A stretch of 64,000 nucleotides of DNA from Roseiarcus sp963809245 (GCA_963809245.1 CAWEIU010000001.1:310001-374000), one strand, 5' to 3'; shown: positions 45,902-56,136, counted from the stretch's first letter. Notes: a model not told the origin generated them from the letters alone. A program made the numbers and translations.

Positions 45902-45905
<4 letters not shown>
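45090..45905 (-). CDS. Short-chain dehydrogenase/reductase
   Basis: This 271-residue NAD(P) oxidoreductase has 'VVTGGASGIGCAIAGALADNGAKV' (about residues 15-38), 'YANAGISGG', 'IIVTSSISA' with the catalytic serine, and the intact 'YVASKAAVAQFVRQIALELA' (Tyr and Lys present). The C-terminus 'ITGAEIKIDGGVTLG' is family-typical. The GTG start overlaps the livF stop (GTGA). With a lactonase and an IlvD/Edd dehydratase in the opposite operon, it could be a sugar or polyol dehydrogenase that starts the pathway. Confidence 0.87.
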
Positions 45906-46626
<721 letters not shown>

Positions 46627-46630
<4 letters not shown>

Positions 46631-47394
46631 GCCGCGCTCCGCCCGAGATAAACCGCGCGGACCCGCTCGTCGGCCGCGATCTCGGCCGGAGCGCCCCGGG
46701 TATAAACGCCGCCCGCCACGAGCACGACGATCTCGCGCGCAAAGCGGAAGACGAGCTCCATGTCGTGCTCGATCATCAGCACCGCGACGTCCTTGGGCAG
46801 GCGCTCAATCATCTCGTGGATCTCGTGCGCCTCGCCTGAGGGCACGCCGGCGGCGGGCTCGTCGAGCAGCAGCACCCGGGGCTTGAGCGCTAGCGCAATG
46901 CCGATCTCCAGTAGGCGCTGATCGCCGTAGCTGAGCTCCGAAACGCGGCCGTCGCCGAGCCGTCCGAGCCCCGCCTCGCGAAGCCAGTGGTGCGCCTCCT
47001 CGACGCAGGCGCGCCAGGCGGCGTCGTATCGCAGCATGCGCCAGCCCTTCCGGTCGCGTTCGGCGATGGCGATCGCGACATTGTCGATCGCGGTCTCCTC
47101 AGGGAGAAGCGCGTTTAGCTGATGGGTGCGCACGAGGCCGCGCCGCACGCGCCGCTCGGCGGACAGCCGCTCGATGGGGCGCCCGTCAAGCGCGATCGAG
47201 CCCGCGTCGGCGGGGATGACGCCCGTCAGCAGGTTGACGAAGGTCGTCTTGCCCGCCCCGTTGGGGCCGATGAGGCCGATCCTCGCTCCGGCGGGAAGAT
47301 CAAGATCGATCGAGCGCGTGACTTGCAGCGAGCCGAAGGTCTTGCTGAGGCCGCGCACGCTAAGCACCGGGTCTAATACGGGCGCGGCGTTCAT
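46627..47394 (-). CDS. livG: Branched-chain-type ABC transporter ATPase LivG
   Basis: This 255-residue ATPase has Walker A 'IGPNGAGKTTFVNLLTG' (about residues 38-54), the LivG-typical 'RGLVRTHQLNALLPEETAIDNVAIA', signature 'LSYGDQRLLEIGIALAL' and 'VLLLDEPAAGVPSGEAHEI'. The ATG at 47394 overlaps the livM stop by four bases, and the longer upstream frame is livM in another phase. It forms the second half of the ATPase pair of the Liv-type importer. Confidence 0.92.
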
Positions 47395-48386
47395 CGCGCG
47401 CTCCCGGAAAAGCGGCGCCTGATCATGTCGGCGAGCCCCATCAGGCCGTCGTCCAGGAACAACACGACCGCGACCATCAGCGCGCCGATCACGAACATCC
47501 AGCGGAAGGGATCCATTTCCGCTGCGAAATCCTGCAGCACGATGTAGACGAGCGCGCCAATCAAGGCGCCGTAGAGCCGTCCCATGCCGCCGAGCGCCAG
47601 CACCATCAGCACTGTGCCGGACGCAAGCAGGCTCATCGCGTTGAGGCCGACCGTGCCGGTCGATTGGGCCGCCAGCGCGCCGGCCGAGCCGGCCATGCCC
47701 GCCGACAGCGCATAGGTGACGACGAGCCGGCCCCACACCGGCGTGCCGATCGCGCGCATGCGTCGCACGTTCTGCCGCACGCCGCTGATCGACCGGCCGA
47801 ACGGTGAGCGCACGATCCGCCAACTCAGGAGAAACCAGACGAGAAGGACGGCGGCAGAATAGAGGTAGGCGGTGCGGCCCCACAGGTCGAAATGGAAATG
47901 GCCGAGCAGCGGAGCGAGTTCGGGCATCTGCAAGCCGTCGTCGCCTCCCGTGATCACATGCGCCTGATTGGCCGTTTCGGCGGCGAGCGCCGCGATCGCC
48001 AGCGTCAGCATCATCAGCGTGACGCCGCGCGTGTGCAGGATGAGCATGCCGGTGACGAGGCCGAACAGCGCCGCGACAATCGTCGCGAAGACGAGGCCGA
48101 GGATCGGGTCGGGCGTAAGGTGAATGGCGCAGATCGCCGCCGCATACGCGCCGACGCCATAGAATGCGGCATGGCCGAGCGAAACCACGCCGGCGTAGCC
48201 GAGCGCGAGATCGAGAGACAGCGCGAACAGCGCCATGGTGAACACGTTCGCACCCAGCGTTAGCCGGTCCGGCAGAGCGAAGAAGACGACGATGATGGCC
48301 GCCCAGGGCAGCAGCCGACCCGCAAGCAAAAGCAGGCCGGGCCTGGCAGGCGCTGCGACGGGACGGATGATTTCGCTGTCGCTCAT
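47391..48386 (-). CDS. livM: Branched-chain-type ABC transporter permease LivM
   Basis: This 331-residue inner-membrane permease has about nine hydrophobic segments, with the LivM/LivH family motif 'LALGYAGVVSLGHAAFYGVGAYAAAI' (about residues 60-85) and the ATPase-contact region 'VRQNVRRMRAIGTPVWGRLVVTYALSAGMAGSAGAL' (about 205-240). It overlaps livH and livG by four bases each, so livHMGF are translated as a unit. Confidence 0.92.
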   Translation of the reverse strand: MSDSEIIRPVAAPARPGLLLLAGRLLPWAAIIVVFFALPDRLTLGANVFTMALFALSLDLALGYAGVVSLGHAAFYGVGAYAAAICAIHLTPDPILGLVFATIVAALFGLVTGMLILHTRGVTLMMLTLAIAALAAETANQAHVITGGDDGLQMPELAPLLGHFHFDLWGRTAYLYSAAVLLVWFLLSWRIVRSPFGRSISGVRQNVRRMRAIGTPVWGRLVVTYALSAGMAGSAGALAAQSTGTVGLNAMSLLASGTVLMVLALGGMGRLYGALIGALVYIVLQDFAAEMDPFRWMFVIGALMVAVVLFLDDGLMGLADMIRRRFSGSAR

Positions 48387-49246
48387 GACGCGGACCGCGC
48401 CGGCATCAGGCCGTCGGGGCGCCAGAGCAGCAGCGCCACGACGAGCCCATAGAACAAATAGGGCGCTGCGCTCGGCACGAGGTATTTCGAGAAGGTGTCG
48501 ACGACGCCGAGGCCAACCGCCGCCACGAACGATCCTCGGAAATTACCGAGCCCGCCGACGCCGACGACCACGAGAAACAGCACGAGGTAGCGCAGCGCGT
48601 AGTAGGAGTTGAGCGGCATAAGTTGCGCTCCAGCGACCGCGCCGAAGGCGGCGAGCCCGCAGCCGAGTGCGAAAGCGACGGTGAACAGGAGACGCACGTT
48701 GACGCCGACAGCCTGGCACATGCGGGGATTGTCGACCGCCGCGCGCAGCCGGGCGCCGAACAGCGTTCCATCGATCAGCAGCCACAGCAGGCCCATCAAC
48801 GCGAGCCCCACGACGATCAGGAAGAGCCGGTAGGTCGGGTAGGGGCGGAATCCTAGGTTCACCATGCCGTCGAGCGCCGAGGGAATGGGAATGGTGCGCA
48901 CGCCCGGGCCGAAGGCCGAGGTGAGCGCCGCGATGACGACGAAGGTCAGGCCGAAGGTCAGGAGCGATTGCGACAATTCGCCTTTGCGGTAGATCGGACG
49001 ATAAAGGAGCAGCTCAGCCAGCGCGCCCAGCGCGGCGACTCCGAGTGTGGCGAGGGCCAGCGCGGCCGCGAACGGCGCGCCAGCTTGAATCAATGCGGCG
49101 GCGGCGTAACCGCCAATCATCGCGAAAGCCCCGTGCGCGAGATTGATCACTCGCATCAGTCCCATGGTCACGGTCAGGCCGACGGAAATGATGAACAGCA
49201 CCATTCCGTAGGCCAGACCGTCGAGCAGTATGGTGAGATAAACCAT
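48383..49246 (-). CDS. livH: Branched-chain-type ABC transporter permease LivH
   Basis: This 287-residue permease starts 'MVYLTILLDGLAYGMVLFIISVGLTVTMGLMRVINLAHGAFAMIGGYAAAAL', the family signature at residues 1-52, and carries 'AVDNPRMCQAVGVNVRLLFTVAFALGCGLAAFGAVAGA' (about 192-228), the ATPase coupling region. It lies 33 bp after livK and overlaps livM by four bases. Confidence 0.92.
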   Translation of the reverse strand: MVYLTILLDGLAYGMVLFIISVGLTVTMGLMRVINLAHGAFAMIGGYAAAALIQAGAPFAAALALATLGVAALGALAELLLYRPIYRKGELSQSLLTFGLTFVVIAALTSAFGPGVRTIPIPSALDGMVNLGFRPYPTYRLFLIVVGLALMGLLWLLIDGTLFGARLRAAVDNPRMCQAVGVNVRLLFTVAFALGCGLAAFGAVAGAQLMPLNSYYALRYLVLFLVVVGVGGLGNFRGSFVAAVGLGVVDTFSKYLVPSAAPYLFYGLVVALLLWRPDGLMPARSAS

Positions 49247-49279
49247 GCGCCGCCTCTTACGCTCTCGCCGTCGCGCGCG

Positions 49280-50458
49280 TCATTGCGGATGCGCGTCCTT
49301 CCAGGGATCGCGCACCATCGGGAAGGTCGCGATGTTGATGTTGACGAGCTTGCCGTCCCGCTCCTCGACGCGGCGCAGGTAGATGTTCTGGATCATGTCG
49401 CGCTCCTTCGCGTCGATCTTCATTGGACCGCGCGGGCTGTCGAAGGAGAGGCCCTTCCACAGACTGAACGCCTGGTCCGCGGTGACGTGGGCGCCGAACT
49501 TGGCGACTGCGCGATAGATAAGCTCCATGCCGTCGTAAGCGCCGACGGTCGCAAGATCGGGAACCGTCTGCGGCCCGAACATCGAGATGAGATCGGCTTT
49601 CAGCGCGTTATTGAGCGGGTTGTCGACCGTTTCCGTGTAGTGGAAGGCGGAGACGACGCCGAGCGCCGCCTTGCCGATCTTCGGCAGGTCGATCTCCTGA
49701 GTCTCGGCCGTGCAGAGAAGCTGGATTCCCTCCGGCTTGAGACGCGCCGCCCAGGTGTTGATCATGCCGACGGTCGGCGGACCGCCGGGCCCGAAGATGA
49801 ACAGCGCGTCGGGCTTATCCTGCGCCACGCGCTCGAAGAACGGGGCGAAATCGGTGGTCGACAGCGGAATGTGGATCGATTCCATCACCTCGCCGCCGCC
49901 AGCCTTGAACGTCTCCGTGAACGCCGCCTCGGCGTCGTAGCCCGCGCCATAGTCCGACACCGCGGTCACGACGCGCTTGACCTTGTTCTGCTCGGCCCAT
50001 TTCGCGATCTGGCTGGCGACCTCGGGAAGCGTGTGGCTGACGCGCACGAAATAAGGCGACTTGCGCGTGACGATGGCCGTCGGCGTGTTGAACAGCACGG
50101 TCGGCACTTTCGATTCGGTGACGAGATCGGCGACCGCCAACGCATTGGGCGTGAACACGATGCCGCCGAGGAAGTTCACTTTGTCGCGTACGATCAGCGA
50201 TTGCACGACCTGCTTGGCGCGAACCGGATCCGGGCCGCCGTCGTCGCGATAGATCACTTCGATGTCGGTCCCATTCACGCTCTTGCCGTGCTGCTTCTGA
50301 TAGACCTCGATCGCCTGCTGGAACTGCTGTCCCCAGCGCGCGAACGGTCCCGAAAAGGTCCCGACGACGCCAACCTTGACGGTGTCGGCCAACGTTGGCC
50401 CCGCCGCAAGCATCAAACCAAGGGCCGCGCAAATCCGAAGCGCACGTTTCATCGCCAT
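49280..50458 (-). CDS. livK: ABC transporter substrate-binding protein (Liv type)
   Basis: This 392-residue periplasmic binding protein has a Sec signal ('MAMKRALRICAALGLMLAAGPTLA') and then 'DTVKVGVVGTFSGPFARWGQQFQQAIEVYQKQHG', typical of peripla_BP_6. Three in-frame ATGs occur; 50458 is preferred because GGAGGG lies six bases upstream. It is the first gene of the livK-H-M-G-F, SDR, FAD-oxidoreductase operon and determines transport specificity. It is divergent from the IlvD-family gene. The ligand cannot be read from sequence; the context suggests a sugar acid or similar carboxylate. Confidence 0.9.
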   Translation of the reverse strand: MAMKRALRICAALGLMLAAGPTLADTVKVGVVGTFSGPFARWGQQFQQAIEVYQKQHGKSVNGTDIEVIYRDDGGPDPVRAKQVVQSLIVRDKVNFLGGIVFTPNALAVADLVTESKVPTVLFNTPTAIVTRKSPYFVRVSHTLPEVASQIAKWAEQNKVKRVVTAVSDYGAGYDAEAAFTETFKAGGGEVMESIHIPLSTTDFAPFFERVAQDKPDALFIFGPGGPPTVGMINTWAARLKPEGIQLLCTAETQEIDLPKIGKAALGVVSAFHYTETVDNPLNNALKADLISMFGPQTVPDLATVGAYDGMELIYRAVAKFGAHVTADQAFSLWKGLSFDSPRGPMKIDAKERDMIQNIYLRRVEERDGKLVNINIATFPMVRDPWKDAHPQ

Positions 50459-50525
50459 CCTCATCCCTCCTGCCGGTTCCGCCCAACTTGCGTTGTCAGT
50501 TGCGGCGAAATTGACACCCCTATCG

Positions 50526-50535
50526 TGACATGTCA
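50526..50535. promoter_or_regulatory. TGACATGTCA palindrome between livK and ilvD-type gene
   Basis: This perfect 10-bp palindrome lies in the divergent intergenic region (50459-50633), 68 bases from livK and 99 bases from the dehydratase gene. A second TGACA/TGTCA element occurs about 13 bases away at 50512. Since a MarR gene follows the dehydratase, it is a candidate operator controlling both operons. Confidence 0.45.
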
Positions 50536-50633
50536 ACATCAAGCTCGATGAAGCGATCGCCGAACGCGGTCGCCCGGATCCCCGCACAGGCCGGGATGAA
50601 TCCGCGCGGCGCCGTCGACGACCGGGAGGGCAC

Positions 50634-52313
50634 ATGACAAGAAAGCTTCGCAGCAACTATGAGATCGGCACGTCGTTCTGGGCGGTGCGCCGCGCGCAAT
50701 GGCGCGCGCTGGGCCTCACCGACGCGGACATGGCCAAGCCGAAGATTGCGATCGTCAACACCTCCTCGGAACTCGCGATCTGTTTCAGCCACCTCGACGG
50801 CGTCGCGAAAGTGGTGAAGGAAGGCGTGCGCGCTGCGGGCGGGCTTCCCTTCGAGATCCGCACCGCCGCGCCCAGCGATTTCATCCACAGTCCGGGCCGC
50901 GCAGGCACCTACATCCTCCCGTCGCGCGATCTGATCACCAACGACATCGAGGTGCAGGTCGAGGGCGCGCAGCTCGACGGCATGGTGTGCCTTGCGTCTT
51001 GCGACAAGACGACGCCCGGCCAGTTGATGGCCGCTGCGCGCCTCAACATTCCCACCATCTTCGTCGTGTGCGGCTATCAGGGCAGCGGCGTCTATAAGGG
51101 CGAGCACGTCGACATCGAGGACGTGTTCCTTCACGCCGGCTATCATCTCGTCGGCAACACCTCGCTCGAAGACCTCACCGGCATGAGCGAGAACGCGATC
51201 GTCGGACCTGGCGTCTGCGCCGGCATGGGGACCGCCAATTCCATGCACATCGCCTGCGAGGCGCTCGGCATGACGTTGCCGGGCGCCGCGCCGGTCGCCG
51301 CCAACAGCCCGAAGATGTTCGATTTCGCCAGGCGTTCGGGCAAGCGCATCGTCGAGATGGTGTGGGAGGATCTGCGTCCGCGCGCGATCCTCACGCGCTC
51401 CGCATTCGCCAACGCGGTCCGCACCGTGTGTTCGGCGAGCGCCTCGATCAATGCCGTCAAGCATCTGCAGGCGATCGCGGTCGAGGCGCAATGCGACGTC
51501 GACGTCTATCAATTGTTCGAGCGCGAGGGCGCGGCGACGCCGGTCCTCGCGGCGGTTCGTCCCAACGGCGACGCTTCGATCGAGGCTCTCGAGGCGGCGG
51601 GCGGCGCCCGCACGCTGATGGCGAGCCTCGAGCCGCTGCTCGATGGCGCGGCGATGACGGTGGCTGGAAAGACCCTCGCCGAGAATCTTGCTGAGGCGTC
51701 GCCGGCCGATGGCGAGACCATTCGCCCACTGGCCACGCCGATGTCCGGCAAGCCGGCGATCGTCATCGTGCGCGGCAGCCTCGCGCCCGAGGGGGCGATC
51801 ATCAAGATGGGCCTGCGTTGGGATCGCAAGCTTAAAGTCTCCGGCCGCGCGCGCGTGTTCCACGCGCCGGACCAGGCAGTCGCGGCGGTGCGCCGAAACG
51901 AGATCAAGCCGGGCGACGTGGTTGTGCTCGCCGGTCTCGGCCTGCAGGGAGGCCCCGGCATGGGCATGGCGTCCCGGGTCGTCTTCGCGCTCGAAGGCGC
52001 GGGGCTCGGCCCCGAGGTGCCCTTCGTCACCGACGGGCAATTGTCGGGCCTCGTCAACAAGGGCCTCGTTGTCGGCGAGGTGAGCCCGGAGGCGGCGATC
52101 GGCGGTCCGCTCGGCCTCGTGCAAGAAGGCGACCTCATCGAGATCGACGTCGAGGCGCGCACGGTCGATCTTGTCATCGACGCGGCCGAATGGGCCGAGC
52201 GGCGCGCGCATTTCGAGCGAATCGTCAAGCAGACGCCGGCGGGATGGCTGACGATCTACGCGCGCTCGGTGGGCGCGTTGTCGAGCGGCGCGACGCTGGT
52301 GGGGCCGACTTGA
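50634..52313 (+). CDS. IlvD/Edd family dehydratase
   Basis: This 559-residue Fe-S dehydratase of the dihydroxy-acid/phosphogluconate/sugar-acid dehydratase family has 'CLASCDKTTPGQLMAAARLNIPTIFV' (about residues 121-146), 'GPGVCAGMGTANSM' (about 198) and C-terminal 'VPFVTDGQLSGLVNKGLVVGEVSPEAAIGGPL' (about 461-492), which supplies cluster and Mg contacts. It removes water from a dihydroxy acid to give a 2-keto-3-deoxy acid. With a lactonase and dehydrogenase nearby, a sugar-acid substrate is more likely than the branched-chain precursor. It starts the operon with MarR, SMP-30 and aconitase X. Confidence 0.87.
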   Translation: MTRKLRSNYEIGTSFWAVRRAQWRALGLTDADMAKPKIAIVNTSSELAICFSHLDGVAKVVKEGVRAAGGLPFEIRTAAPSDFIHSPGRAGTYILPSRDLITNDIEVQVEGAQLDGMVCLASCDKTTPGQLMAAARLNIPTIFVVCGYQGSGVYKGEHVDIEDVFLHAGYHLVGNTSLEDLTGMSENAIVGPGVCAGMGTANSMHIACEALGMTLPGAAPVAANSPKMFDFARRSGKRIVEMVWEDLRPRAILTRSAFANAVRTVCSASASINAVKHLQAIAVEAQCDVDVYQLFEREGAATPVLAAVRPNGDASIEALEAAGGARTLMASLEPLLDGAAMTVAGKTLAENLAEASPADGETIRPLATPMSGKPAIVIVRGSLAPEGAIIKMGLRWDRKLKVSGRARVFHAPDQAVAAVRRNEIKPGDVVVLAGLGLQGGPGMGMASRVVFALEGAGLGPEVPFVTDGQLSGLVNKGLVVGEVSPEAAIGGPLGLVQEGDLIEIDVEARTVDLVIDAAEWAERRAHFERIVKQTPAGWLTIYARSVGALSSGATLVGPT

Positions 52314-52375
52314 CCAGAACCGCGGGGTTAGCGCAGGTCTCGTCTCGCCGGTCGGCGAGGGGAGCGCAGATTCAG

Positions 52376-52873
52376 ATGGCGGGAGACAAGGAAGCGAGCG
52401 GTGAGCCGAAGCGGGCGGGTGGCCTGGCGGATGATTACGTCGCCGTTCTCATCATTGCGATCGCCAACCGCCTGACGCGGGGCGCGTCGAAATACTACCG
52501 CGAGGTCTGGAACCTCGGCGTCGTCGAATGGCGCGTGATGGTCAGCGTCGGACATCAAGATCCCCGTTCGATCGGCGAAATCGCTGACGACGCGGATCTC
52601 GACAGGGGCGCCGTGAGCCGCAGCGTCAAGCTGTTGTGCGAGCGCGGACTGCTGCGCGCGGAATCGGGGGCGGGACGGCTCAACCAGGTCAGTTTGACAG
52701 CGCCGGGGCGCCGGCTCCTCGAAAAGCTGCGCGCGGTCGGACGCCAACGCGAATCGCGGCTGATGGCCGGCTTCACGGCCGAGGAGCGGCCGCTGTTGCT
52801 GGGGTTTCTGAATCGCCTGCTCTCGCAGGTCGATTACATGAACGCGCGCAGCGAGGACGACGAGGGAGCGTGA
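52376..52873 (+). CDS. MarR-family transcriptional regulator
   Basis: This 165-residue winged-helix regulator has 'VEWRVMVSVGHQDPRSIGEIADDADLDRGAVSRSVKLLCERGLLRAESGAGRLNQVSLTAPGRRLL' in its central part (about residues 50-115), the classical MarR core. The ATG at 52376 is chosen, with AGGGGAG upstream at a rather long distance; an in-frame TTG overlapping the dehydratase stop (52310) is an alternative. It is second in the operon and probably senses a pathway intermediate. Confidence 0.82.
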   Translation: MAGDKEASGEPKRAGGLADDYVAVLIIAIANRLTRGASKYYREVWNLGVVEWRVMVSVGHQDPRSIGEIADDADLDRGAVSRSVKLLCERGLLRAESGAGRLNQVSLTAPGRRLLEKLRAVGRQRESRLMAGFTAEERPLLLGFLNRLLSQVDYMNARSEDDEGA

Positions 52874-52880
52874 GGCGCGA

Positions 52881-53759
52881 ATGAACGAATTCACCGTGGT
52901 TGCGCCAGGTGGCGCGCAGCAATTGTCGGAGGCGCCGGTGTGGTGCGCGCGAACGCGCCGGCTCTGGTGGGTCGACGTGGTGCGCGCGCGGCTCAATAGC
53001 TTCGATCCCTCATCGGGCGCGCGCGACGCCTTCGATCTGCCCGGTAAGGCGGCGGGCTGCTGCGTCTTGCGCGAAGCCGGCGGCTTGGCGGTCGCGCTCG
53101 ACGATACGCTGCACGCCTTCGAGCCGAGCACAGGCGCTCTCACGCGCCTCGTCGCGCCCGAGAGCGGTCATCCAACCAATCGCCTCAACGACGGCAAGGC
53201 GGACCGGCGTGGCCGTCTCTGGATCGGCACCATGAACGCGCAGGCGTTCGAGCCCGAGGGCGGCCTCTACCGGATCGCGCCGGACCTCCGGGTCGAGAAG
53301 CAGTTCGGCGACGTCATCATCCCGAACTCGATCGCCTTTAGCCCCGACGATCGCACGTTCTATTTCTCCGACACCCGCCGCCTCACGATCTGGGCGTTCG
53401 ACTTCGACCTCGCCGAGGGTCGCATCGCCAATCGGCGTGTGTTCGCGGACACGAACGGCCACTCCGGCCGGCCGGACGGCTCGACGGTCGACGCCGAGGG
53501 CTTCCTTTGGAACGCGGAGATCATGGGCGGGCGCCTCGTACGATACGCGCCGGACGGCCGCATCGACCGTGTGGTGGCCGTGCCCGTCCCGCGGCCGACG
53601 TCCTGCGCCTTCGGCGGCGAAGGGCTCGAAACGCTCTATGTGACGAGCATGTCGACCGGTCTCAGCGACGCCGAGCTTGCCGGGGCGCCAGGCTCCGGCG
53701 GCCTGATCGCCTTCCTGCCCGGCGTGCGCGGATTGCCCGAGCCGGCGTTCGCTGGCTGA
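52881..53759 (+). CDS. SMP-30/gluconolactonase family protein
   Basis: This 292-residue six-bladed beta-propeller has 'LSEAPVWCARTRRLWWVDVVRARLNSFDP' (about residues 16-44), 'NRLNDGKADRRGRLWIGTMNA' (about 100-120), 'PNSIAFSPDDRTFYFSDT' (about 150-167) and 'GRPDGSTVDAEGFLWNAE' (about 195-213), the metal-site and blade motifs of sugar lactonases. It should open a sugar lactone to the acid. It lies seven bases after MarR and upstream of aconitase X. In oxidative non-phosphorylated sugar pathways such a lactonase stands between a dehydrogenase and an IlvD/Edd dehydratase, as here. Confidence 0.88.
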   Translation: MNEFTVVAPGGAQQLSEAPVWCARTRRLWWVDVVRARLNSFDPSSGARDAFDLPGKAAGCCVLREAGGLAVALDDTLHAFEPSTGALTRLVAPESGHPTNRLNDGKADRRGRLWIGTMNAQAFEPEGGLYRIAPDLRVEKQFGDVIIPNSIAFSPDDRTFYFSDTRRLTIWAFDFDLAEGRIANRRVFADTNGHSGRPDGSTVDAEGFLWNAEIMGGRLVRYAPDGRIDRVVAVPVPRPTSCAFGGEGLETLYVTSMSTGLSDAELAGAPGSGGLIAFLPGVRGLPEPAFAG

Positions 53760-53774
53760 AACAAGGAGCAAGCG

Positions 53775-55056
53775 ATGATCCTCACCGACGCCGAGAAGGC
53801 GATGCTGGACGGGGCGCGCGGACCCGCGCATCGAAAGGCGATGGAGCTGCTGGTGCGTTACGGCGAGGCGCTGGGCGCGGAGCGCTTCGTCGAGACGCGC
53901 AACGTCGCGACGGTGACCACTGTCACCAATCCGATCGTGCGCAAAGTCGCGCTCGAGCACGGCATGGACGGGGTCTTCTCGCGTTTCAACCTCGACAGCG
54001 ACGAGATCGTTCCGACGCCGATGTTCGACGCGCCGGCCTGCCAGCTCATCCACGGCATTTACCGCACCGAGGCGCTGCGAGTTCGGCGTCGCGGACGACG
54101 CCATCCGTCTGCACGACGAGAGCGAGCGCTATTTCGGCCGCCGCGGCCTGCAGATGCTCTCGACCTGCACGCCCTACCAGGTCGGCAACGTGCCGACGCT
54201 CGGCGAGCATTGCGCCTGGATGGAATCCTCCGCGGTCGTCTACTGCAATTCGGTGCTCGGCGGGCGCACCAACACGGAGGGGCGCGAGAGCACGAGCGCG
54301 GCGGCGGTGACCGGCCGCATCCCTTATTGGGGTCTGCACGTCCCCGAAAACAGGACGGGCGATCTGCTGTTCCGCGCCGAGATCGAGGTCGAGAGCATGC
54401 GGGATTGGGGCTTGTTCGGCTATTACGTCGGCGAGATCGCCGAGGATGGCATTCCCGTACTCGACGGCGTCAGCACGACTCCCAATCTGCCGCGCCTCAA
54501 GCACTTCGGCGCCTCGGCGGCGTCCTCGGGCGGCGTCGAATTGTTCCATATTCCCGGGGTCACGCCGGAGGCGCCGAACCTCGATAGCGCTTTGCGGCGC
54601 TGCGGAGCGGAGACGCACGTCTACGGCGCCGCCGAGCGCCGGCTCGCCTACGACCGCTTGAACTCGGGCGCGTCCGATCCAAACGTCGATTTCATCATGC
54701 TCGGCTGCCCCCATGATTCGATCGAGCAAGTCTGGGAGGCGGCGCGCCTGCTCGACGGCAAACGCATCAGCGCCAACGTCAATCTCTGGGTCCACGCCCC
54801 GCGCGCGATCAAGGAGGTCGCTGACCGCAGCGGCTACACAGCGATTATCGAGGGCGCGGGCGCACGGCTGCTCAGCGACACCTGCCCGGCGATCAGCCGC
54901 GCGGTGCCGAAGGGCGCCAAGGTCGTCGCCACCGATTCGGCCAAGCAGGCCCACTATCTGCCGGCGATCGTACTCGGCACACAGGCCTGGTTCGGCTCGC
55001 TCGAGGAGTGCGTCAATGCGGCGCTGACCGGACGCTGGGCGGGAGAAGCGCCATGA
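53775..55056 (+). pseudogene. Aconitase X large subunit, one frameshift
   Basis: This is the large subunit of the two-part aconitase X (DUF521) family of Fe-S dehydratases, whose known activities include cis-3-hydroxy-L-proline dehydratase and mevalonate-5-phosphate dehydratase. The first part has 'LTDAEKAMLDGARGPAHRKAMELLVRYG' and 'MFDAPACQLIHG'. One extra base near 54074-54078 moves the frame, after which 'EFGVADDAIRLHDESERYFG', 'STCTPYQVGNVPTLGEHCAWMESSAVVYCNSVLGGRTNTEG' and 'FIMLGCPH' carry the cluster cysteines. Both parts fit a full-length protein of about 426 residues. Whether the shift is real is unclear. It overlaps the small subunit by four bases. Confidence 0.85.
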
Positions 55057-55475
55057 CGACGATCGTGTTGCGCGGGCGCTGCGTCGTGCCCGGAACGGCG
55101 GCCGGCAAAGCGCTGGTGAGCCGCGAAGCGATCTCTGGCTGGGGCGGCATGGACTTTAATACCGGTGTCATCACTGAGCGGCGCCATCCGCTGCAGGGCG
55201 AGAGTTTCGCCGACCGTGTGCTCGTCTTTGTCGGGGCAAAGGGCTCGTCCGGCTGGTCGCACTATTTCAATCTCGCGCGCCACGCGGGCGTCGGGCCCAA
55301 GGCGATGATCTTCAACCGCATGAGCACGAAGGTCGCCCTCGGCGCCGTCGTCAGCCGTGTGCCTTCAATCACCGAGCTCGACGCGGACCCGTTGAGCGTC
55401 ATCGAGACTGACGATTGGGTGGAGATTGACGCGGGGCAGGGGCTTGTGACCGTGACGAAGGTTGCTGTCCGCTAA
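55053..55475 (+). CDS. Aconitase X small (swivel) subunit
   Basis: This 140-residue beta-rich swivel domain (DUF126) has 'GRCVVPGTAAGKALVSREAISGWGGMDFNTGVI' (about residues 7-40), 'VFVGAKGSSGWSHYFNLARHAGVGPKAMIFNRMSTKVALGAVVSRVPSI' (about 58-106) and 'VEIDAGQGLVTV' at the end. It completes the active site of the large subunit, with which it overlaps by ATGA. It is the last gene of the dehydratase operon. Confidence 0.9.
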   Translation: MTTIVLRGRCVVPGTAAGKALVSREAISGWGGMDFNTGVITERRHPLQGESFADRVLVFVGAKGSSGWSHYFNLARHAGVGPKAMIFNRMSTKVALGAVVSRVPSITELDADPLSVIETDDWVEIDAGQGLVTVTKVAVR

Positions 55476-55499
55476 GCAGCCAAGTCGCAGTCTTTTTCC

Positions 55500-56038
55500 A
55501 GGCTTCGCCAGACGCCCCTCTGCAGTCGACGATATGATGATGTCCACTTTCACCTCGGCCGGCTGGCCCTGGCGGCCGAACGCCGTCATGCCGCCGAACT
55601 TCTGAAGTTTCTTCCTGCGACGCGCCGCCGAACGCGCGACGATAGGCCTCAGCGATCTGTTCAGCGGTCATCGGGGGGGAGCGGACCTTGAACAGAAACC
55701 GCCGAGCCGAGGCGGCGTCGAGAAGCTCCGGCGCGTTTGTCGTGCAGGCGAAGTGGTAGGGGTGATGCTCCATGTGGGTCAGCATCTCGTTGACCTGGGT
55801 GACGTCTCACGAGTGAAGAGCCGACATCCGATCGCGCAGCAAGGAATTCGGCCTCGTCGAGGATGAGAAAAGCGCGAAGGTCGGCCGCTTCTTCGAATGC
55901 CGCCGCGATCGCCTTTTCGGACTCACCGAGCCACATCGAGCTGAGATCGGAGAATCGCTTTTCGAGGATGTCGAGATCCAAGCGCTCAGCGAGGCGCCGG
56001 GCATACGCGGACTTTCCCGTACCTGCGGAGGGCCGCCT
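55500..56038 (-). pseudogene. AAA-family ATPase, multiply frameshifted
   Basis: Across three frames the minus strand encodes 'GGPP' then 'GTGKSAYARRLAERLDLDILEKRF' (Walker A, with a frame change inside), 'AAFEEAADLRAFLILDEAEFLAARS' (Walker B), 'EMLTHMEHHPYHFACTTNAPELLDAASARRFLFKVR' (sensor 1 and arginine-finger region), and a C-terminal piece. At least three frame changes make it nonfunctional. Such stand-alone AAA ATPases are common cargo on alphaproteobacterial plasmids and islands. The 5' end is joined to an integrase stub. Confidence 0.65.
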
Positions 56039-56123
56039 TAGCGGGGTACGCCGACTGAGAGACTTTGCGGAGCATGCGCTTGAGCATAAGGGGCGAAACG
56101 ACTTTGGCTTGCTTTCCGGGCAT
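56039..56123 (-). pseudogene. Tyrosine-recombinase (integrase) N-terminal stub
   Basis: From an ATG at 56123 the minus strand reads 'MPGKQAKVVSPLMLKRMLRK' followed by 'VSQSAYPAK', which resembles the N-terminal core-binding start of the short plasmid/island integrases of Hyphomicrobiales. After about 29 residues the sequence switches to AAA ATPase DNA, so the catalytic domain is lost. It lies about 0.9 kb from the tRNA-Gln repeat, where an island integrase would be expected. Confidence 0.5.
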
Positions 56124-56136
56124 GGAGAGGGGTTCC

